Origin: an uncultured Prevotellaceae bacterium
Lineage (GTDB): Bacteria > Bacteroidota > Bacteroidia > Bacteroidales > Bacteroidaceae
Assembly: GCA_902790625.1 (NCBI GenBank)
Contig: CADASP010000008.1
Coordinates: 110,761-174,760, forward strand
Reading direction: 5' to 3'
Length of the DNA stretch: 64,000 bases
This document shows positions 32,888 to 41,111 of this stretch, piece by piece (positions within the stretch are counted from its first letter, which is position 1; every line of letters starts with the position of its first letter). A model generated the notes under the pieces. The model saw only the letters and a program-made list of their open reading frames with translations, made no database searches and was not told the origin of the DNA. The translations under genes were made by a program, and so were the position numbers.

Positions 32888-34483
32888 ATGGTCTATAAAT
32901 ACGATTTCCTGATTATCGGAGCTGGCGTTGCCGGCATGAGTTACGCCCTGAAGGTGGCCCGCGCCAAGAAGGGCACGGTGTGTATGATTTGCAAGTCATC
33001 GCTCGACGAGGCCAACACCTCGTTTGCACAGGGTGGTGTGGCATCGGTGACCAACATGGCCGTCGACAACTTCGAAAAGCATATCGAAGACACGATGATT
33101 GCTGGCGACTACATCAGCGACCGTCAGGCCGTGGAGCAGGTGGTGCGCTGCGCCCCCGAGCAAATCAACGAACTGGTAAAGTGGGGCGTGAACTTCGACA
33201 AGAACGCCGACGGACAGTTCGACCTGCACCGCGAGGGAGGACACTCCGAGTTCCGCATCCTGCACCATGCCGACGACACCGGTGCCGAGATACAGCGCGG
33301 ACTGATGGAGGCCGTGCGCCACACCCCCGGCATCACCGTGAAGGAGAACCACTTCGCCGTGGAGGTGATTACGCAGCACCATCTGGGCGTGCGCGTCACC
33401 CGGCGCTCGCCCAACATTCGCTGCTATGGTGCCTACGTGCTGAACCCCGACAACGGAAAGGTGGACACTTATCTGGCCAAGGTCACTGTGATGTGTACGG
33501 GTGGCTGCGGGGCCGTCTACCTCACCACCTCGAACCCCGTCATCGCCACCGGCGACGGCATCGCCATGGTCTATCGCGCCAAGGGAACCGTGCAGGACAT
33601 GGAGTTCGTGCAGTTCCACCCCACCGTGCTCCACAACCCCAAGGAGACGCATCCCGCCTACCTCATCACCGAGGCCATGCGCGGCTATGGCGGCATCCTG
33701 AAGCTGCCCAACGGCGAGACGTTCATGGAGAAATACGACAAACGACTCTCGCTGGCTCCGCGCGACATCGTGGCACGCGCCATCGACAAGGAGATGAAGA
33801 TTCACGGACTGGACCACGTGTGCCTCGACGTGACACACAAGGACCCCGCCGAGACGCGGCATCACTTCCCCAACATCTACCAGAAGTGTCTCTCCATAGG
33901 CATCGACATCACCACCGACTATATCCCCGTGCGCCCCGCCGCCCACTACATGTGCGGAGGCATCAAGGTGGACCTGAACGGGCAAACCAGCATCGAACGC
34001 CTCTATGCGCTGGGCGAATGCTCGTGTACCGGACTGCACGGCGGCAACCGCCTGGCCAGCAACTCACTCATCGAGGCCGTAGTGTATGCCGACGCTGCCG
34101 CCAAGGACTCGTTGAAGCACGTAGACCTATACGACTGGAACGAGCACGTGCCCGAATGGAACGACGAGGGTACGATGACCAACGAGGAGAAGGTGCTCAT
34201 CACACAGAGCGTGCGCGAGGTGAACGAAATCATGTCGAACTACGTGGGCATCGTGCGCAGCGACCTGCGACTGCACCGAGCCTGGGACCGTCTGGACATG
34301 CTCTACGAGGAGACCGAGCGCCTCTTCAAGCGCGTGAAAGCCAGCCGCGACATCTGCGAGCTGCGCAACATGATCAACGTGGGCTATCTCATCACCCGCT
34401 TCGCACTGGAGCGCAAGGAGAGCCGTGGCCTGCACTTCACCATCGACTATCCCGTGCACGCCTACGACAAGAAAGAGGAATAA
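32888..34483 (+). CDS. nadB: L-aspartate oxidase
   Basis: The 531-aa flavoprotein oxidises L-aspartate to iminoaspartate, the first step of NAD synthesis. The N-terminal FAD site reads IIGAGVAGMS. The catalytic core includes SFAQGGVASV, HREGGHS, EFVQFHPT, RPAAHYMCGGI and ALGECSCTGLHGGNRLASNSL, which are typical of NadB within the succinate dehydrogenase flavoprotein family. nadA and nadC are not nearby. nrdG follows one base after the stop codon. Confidence 0.94.
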   Translation: MVYKYDFLIIGAGVAGMSYALKVARAKKGTVCMICKSSLDEANTSFAQGGVASVTNMAVDNFEKHIEDTMIAGDYISDRQAVEQVVRCAPEQINELVKWGVNFDKNADGQFDLHREGGHSEFRILHHADDTGAEIQRGLMEAVRHTPGITVKENHFAVEVITQHHLGVRVTRRSPNIRCYGAYVLNPDNGKVDTYLAKVTVMCTGGCGAVYLTTSNPVIATGDGIAMVYRAKGTVQDMEFVQFHPTVLHNPKETHPAYLITEAMRGYGGILKLPNGETFMEKYDKRLSLAPRDIVARAIDKEMKIHGLDHVCLDVTHKDPAETRHHFPNIYQKCLSIGIDITTDYIPVRPAAHYMCGGIKVDLNGQTSIERLYALGECSCTGLHGGNRLASNSLIEAVVYADAAAKDSLKHVDLYDWNEHVPEWNDEGTMTNEEKVLITQSVREVNEIMSNYVGIVRSDLRLHRAWDRLDMLYEETERLFKRVKASRDICELRNMINVGYLITRFALERKESRGLHFTIDYPVHAYDKKEE

Positions 34484-34484
34484 A

Positions 34485-34958
34485 ATGCTGAAATACGTTA
34501 ACACGGGAATCGTATTTCAGGAAATTCCCGACGAGGTGACGCTGGCCATCAACATCTCTAACTGTCCCTGCCGTTGCCCTGGTTGCCATAGCCAGTATCT
34601 ATGGGAGGATGTGGGGATGCCGCTCGATGCCGCCGCACTCGACGATTTCGCGGCACGCTATGGGCGTGACATTACCTGCCTCGCCTTCATGGGTGGCGAC
34701 GCCGACCCAAAGGGTGTGAACCTCCTGGCACAATACCTCCGCGAGGAGCACCCGCAGTTCCATGTGGCATGGTACAGCGGACGGCTGCGCATACCCGCAG
34801 CCGTCAGCGTCACCGATTTCGACTACATCAAGATTGGCCCTTACATCCGCCACCTGGGGCCACTGAAGCAGCCCACCACCAACCAGCGACTCTACCGCGT
34901 GCTGCCCGATGGAACGCTCGACGACATCACCAGCCGATTTTGGAAAAAGCCGGGGTGA
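34485..34958 (+). CDS. nrdG: Anaerobic ribonucleotide reductase activating protein
   Basis: The 157-aa radical SAM protein carries the cluster motif NCPCRCPGCHSQYLW (CxxxCxxC) and the FMGGDAD segment. NrdG puts the glycyl radical on the class III ribonucleotide reductase NrdD. nrdD is not in the window. The start at 34485 is one base after nadB, so the genes are co-transcribed, an unusual pairing of NAD synthesis with anaerobic dNTP production. Confidence 0.88.
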   Translation: MLKYVNTGIVFQEIPDEVTLAINISNCPCRCPGCHSQYLWEDVGMPLDAAALDDFAARYGRDITCLAFMGGDADPKGVNLLAQYLREEHPQFHVAWYSGRLRIPAAVSVTDFDYIKIGPYIRHLGPLKQPTTNQRLYRVLPDGTLDDITSRFWKKPG

Positions 34959-35063
34959 AGGGGAGTGAAGAAGGAGTGAAAGGGAGTGAAGAAGGAGTGA
35001 AAGGGAGTGAGCCGACATCGTCGGCGGGAGTGAAAGGGACGATAGATTTATCTGAATTAAAAA
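34959..35063. repeat. GGGAGTGAAAGG tandem repeats
   Basis: Directly after the nrdG stop, about five copies of GGAGTGAA(A/G) occur with a 21-bp higher-order unit repeated twice, then CCGACATCGTCGG and GGGAGTGAAAGGGACGATAGATTT. The last motif matches the T-variant repeat at 12804-12850. Confidence 0.75.
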
Positions 35064-35117
35064 GGGGAGTGAAGGGGACAATAGCTTAAACCAAGGCTCT
35101 TGTCCCCTTCACTCCCC
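35064..35117. terminator. Bidirectional terminator-like hairpin between nrdG and GH43
   Basis: Arms GGGGAGTGAAGGGGACAA (35064 onward) and TTGTCCCCTTCACTCCCC (to 35117) pair over about 21 bases around a short loop between two convergent genes. The flanks carry A-rich and T-rich stretches. Confidence 0.6.
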
Positions 35118-35130
35118 TTTCACTCCCCTT

Positions 35131-36564
35131 TTACTTCCTCTTCATCTGCCACCAGTCGAAGTTGAAGAGCTTGGCCCCCTTGTTGCCCCTGAAGGCCAGG
35201 AAAAGGTCGTGCTGGCCGTTGGTGCTCTGCTGCACATTGGCCGAGAACGTCTGCCAATGCTCCCATCCTCCCGTGCCGGGGACGTCGAGGCGAGCCAGCA
35301 GAGGACCATGCAGACTATCGGCGTGCACCTCGATGCGCCCGCCCTGTAGTCCGCTGGCCACGCGGGCCGTGAAGGTCTGTGCGCCCGTATCGCCCAGGTC
35401 TACGGCACGCAGCTTGATGTAATCGCCATTCTGGATGTCGCTCACGTAGACCCCCACCTCGGTGTTCTGCTCGGTATGCACGCCCTTCGAGAAGGCCATC
35501 GTCTCGGCCTCCACACGCTCGAAGGGGTTGAGGGTGCCGATGGGCTTCACGCCCTCGTCGGTGTGGTGGATGATGGGGAAGGTGCCGTCGGCATTGTACT
35601 GGAACTCCTCCACAGCGGCACTACGCCCGAAGCCACCGCCACCAGGTAGTTTACCCGTGTGGTAGAAGAAATAGCTATGGCCTTTGAAGTCGGCCACGCC
35701 ACAATGGTTGGTAAACGACTTGGTGTCTTCTTGCGGCATGATATGTCCACGGTATGTCCACGGTCCCTCAAACGAGGGGGCTGTGCTATAGGCGATGTGT
35801 TCGGGGATGCCACCAGCGGCATAGAGGAGGTAGTATAAAGGCACTGGCTTTTTAGCGGGCTTTCCTTTCTTATTCAGCGGATAGACGTCGCGGCAAAGTA
35901 TCCACGGCCCCTCGGTGTAGGTGTCGGTGTATTTCGCATCGCGCTGGCGCTCCTTAGGGTTGGGGGCGCCGAATCCCTCCACGGTCTGGTTGACAATGCT
36001 CACGGGGCCGTCGAAGCTGAGCATGTCGGCATTCAGCTTGGCGTAGTGGATGGTGGGATTGCCCCAGAAGAGCCATGCCTGGTCGTTGGCTGGGTCGATG
36101 AACACGGTGGGGTCGATGTTGTCCCACGAGCCATCGTCGAAGAGCGGTTTGCCCAACGCGTCGCGGAAGGGACCCGTAGGCGAGTCGCCGACGGCCACAC
36201 CGATGGCCATGCCGCCCGAGAGCTTGGAGTGGGCACAGATGTACCAATAGAACTTACCATTGCGCTCGATGGTCTGCGCGGCCCAGGCGCGGTCGTCGGC
36301 CCAGCTGAAGCTTGCGAGGCTGAGCGGCGTGCCGTGGTCGGTCCAGTTGGCCATGTCGGCAGAGGAATAGACGCGCCACTCGTACATCCAGAAGAAGTCG
36401 GCCTTTTCCTCGTCGTGGCCGGTATAGACGTAGATGCGGTCGCCGCTGACCATGGGGGCAGGGTCGCTGGTGAACCACGTCTGCACGATGGGGTTCTGCG
36501 CCCCTACGGGGCTAAAGGACAAATGAAAAATGATAAATGATAAAAGAATCGGCAGTCGTTTCAT
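35131..36564 (-). CDS. GH43-family glycosidase with C-terminal CBM6
   Basis: The 477-aa secreted protein has a signal peptide (ending SPVGAQ) and a five-bladed propeller with the GH43 triad: TSDPAPMV (catalytic base Asp), NIDPTVF (pKa-tuning Asp) and YTEGPWI (acid Glu). Residues about 345-477 form a CBM6-like beta sandwich (ERVEAETMAFSKGV ... FNFDWWQMK). Such enzymes release arabinose or xylose from xylan or arabinan. The exact specificity is unclear. It lies 58 bases after the GH98 gene on the same strand. Confidence 0.87.
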   Translation of the reverse strand: MKRLPILLSFIIFHLSFSPVGAQNPIVQTWFTSDPAPMVSGDRIYVYTGHDEEKADFFWMYEWRVYSSADMANWTDHGTPLSLASFSWADDRAWAAQTIERNGKFYWYICAHSKLSGGMAIGVAVGDSPTGPFRDALGKPLFDDGSWDNIDPTVFIDPANDQAWLFWGNPTIHYAKLNADMLSFDGPVSIVNQTVEGFGAPNPKERQRDAKYTDTYTEGPWILCRDVYPLNKKGKPAKKPVPLYYLLYAAGGIPEHIAYSTAPSFEGPWTYRGHIMPQEDTKSFTNHCGVADFKGHSYFFYHTGKLPGGGGFGRSAAVEEFQYNADGTFPIIHHTDEGVKPIGTLNPFERVEAETMAFSKGVHTEQNTEVGVYVSDIQNGDYIKLRAVDLGDTGAQTFTARVASGLQGGRIEVHADSLHGPLLARLDVPGTGGWEHWQTFSANVQQSTNGQHDLFLAFRGNKGAKLFNFDWWQMKRK

Positions 36565-36622
36565 TTTCTATGGGCTTTAATTCGTGTTGTTCGTTTCATT
36601 CGTTGTCGAAAAGATGAGCCGA

Positions 36623-39600
36623 TTAACGTTTGCGGTCAATCACTTTCCGTGTCTTGCCATTGGCAGAGCGGATGATGTTCAGGCCATGGCCAATGGTCTG
36701 GCGCATGCGTCCTGAGGCATCGTAGATGGTGGTTGTCTGCGTGCCGTCGGCATCCACCAGCTGAATACCCGTGGAGGGGTCGCTATTGAGGCGGCACTCC
36801 AGGAGCAGATACTCGTCGAAGCCGGAGCTGTTGCTCTCGTTGGTGAAGCTGATGACATACTTGCCCTTCTTGGTGATGTTGATGGCAAGTGTGCGCTCCA
36901 CCGCCGAGCGCAAGTTGGCCGATGTGTTGCCGTTGGCATTGGGTGTGGCTGTGAACACCTGCGAGGTGGCAACGCTGCTACCCGTGGCGGCATCGAGCAA
37001 CTGCACCTTGAACTTGGGCGATAGCTTCCATGCGGCCATGGCATAGGTGAGGGTGTAGCTGCCCGGCTCCAATGTGAGCGGGAAGGCACTCTGTCGGCCA
37101 TACTCAGCACATTGCTCGCGCCAGTAGAGAGCCTTGCCCTGATAGCCGGCGAAGCCGTTGAAGGTGCGGGCGCCCGAACCGAAGCTATTGGGATATTCAT
37201 GCACATCGTTGTTCTCCTGCACGCAACGCCAGCCCGGGGGCAAGGTGCCGGTATCGACGCCGCTGAAGTCGAGCTTGTAGACGCTGGTGGCATCGGCGAA
37301 GGTGGGTTGCAGGGTGACGTTGTCGCCTGGCATCACAAAGGTGATCTCGTTGGCGCCAGCGGTGAAGGAGATGGTCTTCTCAAGCGTGTAGAACACCGAG
37401 TTGACGACGCGCAGCTGAGCCAGACGGAAACCCTGGTCGGCGTTGACGCTCAACGTGACGGTGTCACCCTCGGCGGCCTCGGCCATGTTGGAGGTGATGG
37501 TTCCACCCACGGCCTCGCGTATGGCGACGGCATACTTCATCGGTGCCACATCTGCGGGGCGATAGCTCACTTGGTCGATATACATAGGCAGGGCTCCCGT
37601 GTTGGTGATGACGAGGTCGTTCTTCCCCTCGTTCAACGAAGCCTCCACGAACACCCATCGCCACTCGTTGGTGGTGGTGCGCTCGCAACGCACGTTCTGG
37701 TTGGTGCCATTCACTTTCACGCTGATGTTGCCAGCCTTCGTGGTGCAGGTATAGCGCACACCGATGACGTAGTCACCCTCCTGTCCGGCCTTCAGGTTGA
37801 GCTGATGGCGCAGGGCGCCGCTACTACTGGTGCCCATGTCAACGAAGCCGTTGCCTCTGTGTCCGCGCTCACTACGATATTGGCCGTAGGGGTCGGTACA
37901 GCAGTTCTTCACGTTCTTGAAGTCCATGTCCTCGCCCTCGATGAGAATCTCGCAACGGCTGAGCGCGGGTTGCACGGGCAGGGGCAGGGGTTGCAGGGCG
38001 ATGGCGTCGGTGGCCTCCGAGCGGTCGTTGGCTCCGCTACAGCTGATGCTCACATCCACGCCGCCGCGATGCTTCACGGTGACGGTGTAGGTGTGGGCGT
38101 CGGCATCATATTCGGCGGTGGCGCTGCCACTGGCCGTGCTATGCTTGCTGAAAGTGTGTGAAGGCTCGGCGCTGACGCCCATCACGGTAATGATGTCGGT
38201 GCGCAGGGCGGTGGTGTCGTTGCGGAAGTTGTTCAGGTAGACGTTGATGTGGTCGGCATACTCACGGATGAGTCCGCTCGACAACTTGTCGTATTGCAGC
38301 TCCAACGAGTCGCAGGTGTTGTAGAGCAGGGGCAGCTTGGCCGAGGCTCCCGTCTTCTTGTTCAGGTAGGTATAAGGCGTGTAGGTGACCAGCTGGTTGC
38401 GATAGCGGTTCACGTAGAGGTCGCCGGTGCTCACCTCGGGGTAATGGGTGTTGAAATCGGCCACTTTCTTGGTCTGCGAACTCCAGCGCGAGGTGTAGTT
38501 CGACTTCTTCACCTGCACGGGGATGGCCTTGGCGGCTTCGTCGTAGAGTCCCGTCACCATGGGGATGGCACCATAGCGGCCTGTCTTCTTGAAATAGCAG
38601 AAGTTGTCCATCCACTGGCCGTTGCCACGGTTGAAGGGGTCGGTCTGCTTGTAGAGACCGTCGTAGAGCGAGCCCCACGTGGCATACTTCTCCTCGTCGT
38701 TGCCACTGGTCTTGTCGTTGATGACCACAATCTTGGTCTTGGCCACCACCTCCTCGCGTGTGGGGATGTAGAGCGTGCCGTCGAGGATTTTGCGGAACAT
38801 GTCAATCCACACGCCGTTCATGTTGGGGAAGCGCTGCCAATTGCGACGCTTGTAGCCATCAGCGGTGCTCTGGTTCACCTCATGGATGCACTCCTCGCGC
38901 CAAGTGAGTTCGGGGCCATCCCATACGGCACCACCGTTGACACACGTCTGCTCCATCACCGTACCAATGCCGGCGGCTCCAGGATATTTCTTCCCGTGGT
39001 TCTCGCCCAGGATGGCATCGAGTGCTCCGTTCCAACCGCAATTGTCGTAGCGCACACCGTAGTTCTTCGTCAGGCCGCTGATGAACGGGCCGAAGGTGAC
39101 GCTCTCGTTGTTGTAGAAACACGAGCTGGTGGTGTACTTATAGAGGAAGAGGATGGCTTCGGGATACTTCTTGCAAGCCTCCATCAGGCTCTTCTCGCGC
39201 TTCAGCTCGCCAAGTGGATTCAGCGGGTGACTCCAGATGTTGCCGCAGAAGGAGACGGTGAGGAATCCACCATACTGGTGCGACATCTCCACCAGGCGGC
39301 CAAAGAGCGCCCAACGGTTGGTCTGCGTCGACGACGACTTGTCGCCAGCCTCGTCGAAGCCCCAGAACTGCTCGGCGTAGTTCCAACCCAGGAAGTTGGG
39401 GAACTGCTTGAAGAAATACTCAAACGTCGCCATGTCATCGTCCTGTATGTGCGTGTGTCCGCCGCTGGCGGGCTGGCACGAGAACCAGATGCCGTTCTGC
39501 TGGCACACGGTACCCCACGACTTGTAGGTCTGGAAGGCGTTCTGCGGCATCTTGTAGATGTTCAGGTCTTTGTCGTATTGGCAGGAGAGGCTAAGGTTCA

Positions 39601-39808
39601 GGCAGATGTAGGGGCGGATGTCCTCAGGAATGAGGTCGATGATTTTTTGTGGGTCGGCCTTGTACCACACATCGCAATGGATGAACCACAGCGGGTGTTG
39701 CGAGTCGATGGGGCGACGGTTTTGGGCAGAAGTGCTGCCAACGAACAAGAGGAGCTGTAAAAACAGCAATGCACAAATGGTGGTGCAACGTTTCATGACG
39801 GTTTTCAT
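36623..39808 (-). CDS. Large multidomain GH98 endo-glycosidase
   Basis: The 1061-aa secreted protein starts at MKTVMKRC (39808), with a signal peptide ending STSAQN. The GH98 catalytic module follows (HPLWFIHCDVWYKADPQKI, IRPYICLNLSLS, WNYAEQFWGFDE) to about residue 390, then its C-terminal partner domain, a CBM35/CBM6-like sandwich near 640-760 (CEILIEGEDMDF ... MYIDQVSYRP), a bacterial repeat domain with FVMPGDNVTLQPTF, a lectin-like domain, and the end IYDASGRM...SANGKTRKV. Known GH98 enzymes cut blood-group glycans or branched glucuronoarabinoxylan. With GH43 next to it, a branched xylan is the better guess. Confidence 0.85.
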   Translation of the reverse strand: MKTVMKRCTTICALLFLQLLLFVGSTSAQNRRPIDSQHPLWFIHCDVWYKADPQKIIDLIPEDIRPYICLNLSLSCQYDKDLNIYKMPQNAFQTYKSWGTVCQQNGIWFSCQPASGGHTHIQDDDMATFEYFFKQFPNFLGWNYAEQFWGFDEAGDKSSSTQTNRWALFGRLVEMSHQYGGFLTVSFCGNIWSHPLNPLGELKREKSLMEACKKYPEAILFLYKYTTSSCFYNNESVTFGPFISGLTKNYGVRYDNCGWNGALDAILGENHGKKYPGAAGIGTVMEQTCVNGGAVWDGPELTWREECIHEVNQSTADGYKRRNWQRFPNMNGVWIDMFRKILDGTLYIPTREEVVAKTKIVVINDKTSGNDEEKYATWGSLYDGLYKQTDPFNRGNGQWMDNFCYFKKTGRYGAIPMVTGLYDEAAKAIPVQVKKSNYTSRWSSQTKKVADFNTHYPEVSTGDLYVNRYRNQLVTYTPYTYLNKKTGASAKLPLLYNTCDSLELQYDKLSSGLIREYADHINVYLNNFRNDTTALRTDIITVMGVSAEPSHTFSKHSTASGSATAEYDADAHTYTVTVKHRGGVDVSISCSGANDRSEATDAIALQPLPLPVQPALSRCEILIEGEDMDFKNVKNCCTDPYGQYRSERGHRGNGFVDMGTSSSGALRHQLNLKAGQEGDYVIGVRYTCTTKAGNISVKVNGTNQNVRCERTTTNEWRWVFVEASLNEGKNDLVITNTGALPMYIDQVSYRPADVAPMKYAVAIREAVGGTITSNMAEAAEGDTVTLSVNADQGFRLAQLRVVNSVFYTLEKTISFTAGANEITFVMPGDNVTLQPTFADATSVYKLDFSGVDTGTLPPGWRCVQENNDVHEYPNSFGSGARTFNGFAGYQGKALYWREQCAEYGRQSAFPLTLEPGSYTLTYAMAAWKLSPKFKVQLLDAATGSSVATSQVFTATPNANGNTSANLRSAVERTLAINITKKGKYVISFTNESNSSGFDEYLLLECRLNSDPSTGIQLVDADGTQTTTIYDASGRMRQTIGHGLNIIRSANGKTRKVIDRKR

Positions 39809-39841
39809 AGATGGTTGAAATGTAGTTGTATAATTATTGTG

Positions 39842-39849
39842 CAAAATTA
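39842..39849 (-). promoter_or_regulatory. -7 promoter element of the GH98-GH43 operon
   Basis: The minus strand reads TAATTTTG then CACA, about 34 bases before the ATG at 39808. An in-frame ATG at 39844 falls inside it and is not a start. Confidence 0.65.
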
Positions 39850-40146
39850 CAAATTTCCCACCAAAAGTGGTTCATCCTGCGTTTCAATGATTATTGCATT
39901 TGTTCCAATAAAGGACAATAGCCTGTGAAAGGAAAACAAAAAAACGATAGGGACGGAGAGAACTCACGGACGAAACCAAAGGACATCGCGGAGAAGCGCG
40001 ATGCACAACGGCCATCTTTCAAGGGCGGGGGCTGGAATATTAAAAATGGGCACATATAATAGATGCAATATGGGGCTATCGGAACAAGAAATCGACCGAA
40101 AAGTGAGAAACTTTCGAAATTGCTTCGCCGTTTCAGCATATTTTCG
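39850..40146. other. Intergenic stretch without gene
   Basis: This gap separates the divergent GH98 and DUF4468 genes. I see no credible ORF and only a small GCGGAGAAGCGCGATG hairpin-like sequence near 39990. Confidence 0.6.
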
Positions 40147-40154
40147 TATTTTTG
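40147..40154 (+). promoter_or_regulatory. -7 promoter element of the DUF4468 gene
   Basis: TATTTTTG then CACAC, 37 bases before the ATG. TTG at 40120-40122 stands at a somewhat long spacing. Confidence 0.6.
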
Positions 40155-40190
40155 CACACGAATTGCAAACATCATAAAAAAAACATCGCA

Positions 40191-40796
40191 ATGAAGAAAC
40201 TGATGATAGCCCTGCTGATGGCCTTGCCAATGGCCACGCAGGCACAAGACAACACATGGGAGCGCCCCACGGAGACCGTACAAGCCAACGCCGACGCAAA
40301 GTACCTGGCAGGAGCCGTGCCCGTAGCCGACGGCAAAGTGACATTCCAGACCACCATCAAAGCACCGGGCAAGAGCGCGAAGCAAATCTACGACATCCTG
40401 CTGAAGCTGATGGAGCAGCAGGCCAAGGAGCCAGGGCAGTTTGAGCAGAGCCGGCTGACATTGACCGACGACGACAAGATGATGCTGGTGGGCAACTATC
40501 AGGAGTGGCTGGTGTTCAAGAACAAACCCCTGAACCTGGACCGCACGCGCCTGCTCTATCACCTCATCGCCGAATGTCGCGACGGCGAGGCCACGCTCAA
40601 GATGACCCGCATCGTATATATATATGATGAGGAGCGCGACCCCATTACCTACTATGCCGAGGAGTGGATCACCGACCGCTACGGCCTGAACAAGAAGCAG
40701 ACCAAGCTGGCACGCGTGAGCGGGAAGTTCCGCCGCAAGACCATCGACCGCAAGGACTATCTCTTCGACAAATACACTAACGCCCTGACCAAATGA
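40191..40796 (+). CDS. Secreted DUF4468-type protein
   Basis: The 201-aa protein has a signal peptide (MKKLMIALLMALPMATQAQD) followed by KVTFQTTIKAPGKSAKQIYDILLKLM, a helix-strand pattern of the TBP-like DUF4468 domain common in Bacteroidetes, and an alternating beta region with IVYIYDEERD and ITYYAEEWITD. The function of the family is unknown. Its stop overlaps the start of the next gene (ATGA), so the two are translationally coupled. Confidence 0.72.
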   Translation: MKKLMIALLMALPMATQAQDNTWERPTETVQANADAKYLAGAVPVADGKVTFQTTIKAPGKSAKQIYDILLKLMEQQAKEPGQFEQSRLTLTDDDKMMLVGNYQEWLVFKNKPLNLDRTRLLYHLIAECRDGEATLKMTRIVYIYDEERDPITYYAEEWITDRYGLNKKQTKLARVSGKFRRKTIDRKDYLFDKYTNALTK

Positions 40797-41047
40797 CCGA
40801 CGAAGACATCAAGCGCAACGTGGACGAGGCCATGCAGAACAGGCCACGGCGCCACAACCTGGAGCCCTTTCGCGATAGTAGCCGCACACGCGTGCTCCGC
40901 TTCTGGCTCAACGTCATCTTCCTCGTGGGAGCCATCGCGGGACTCATCGTCTATTTCTACGCCGACCACGACACCGCTAAATGGATCCTGCTGGTGTCGC
41001 TGGTGTTTAAGTTCGTAGAGCTTTTCCTGCGCATCTTCAAGATATAA
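40793..41047 (+). CDS. Small two-span membrane protein
   Basis: The 84-aa protein has a charged N-terminus (about 35 residues) and two predicted membrane helices: FWLNVIFLVGAIAGLIVYFY and WILLVSLVFKFVELFLRIF. The family is not recognised. It overlaps the DUF4468 gene by four bases and precedes the porin gene, so it may act in the same envelope process. Confidence 0.75.
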   Translation: MTDEDIKRNVDEAMQNRPRRHNLEPFRDSSRTRVLRFWLNVIFLVGAIAGLIVYFYADHDTAKWILLVSLVFKFVELFLRIFKI

Positions 41048-41111
41048 CCGTCAAAACCGCCATAGGACTGGAGTGAACAGCTACCCCACACACGCTACTC
41101 TGTGGCAAGCG

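Noticed and set aside
32980..34491. 503-aa Arg-rich frame inside nadB
   Set aside because: Same-strand shadow with low-complexity Arg/His composition; nadB has all family motifs.
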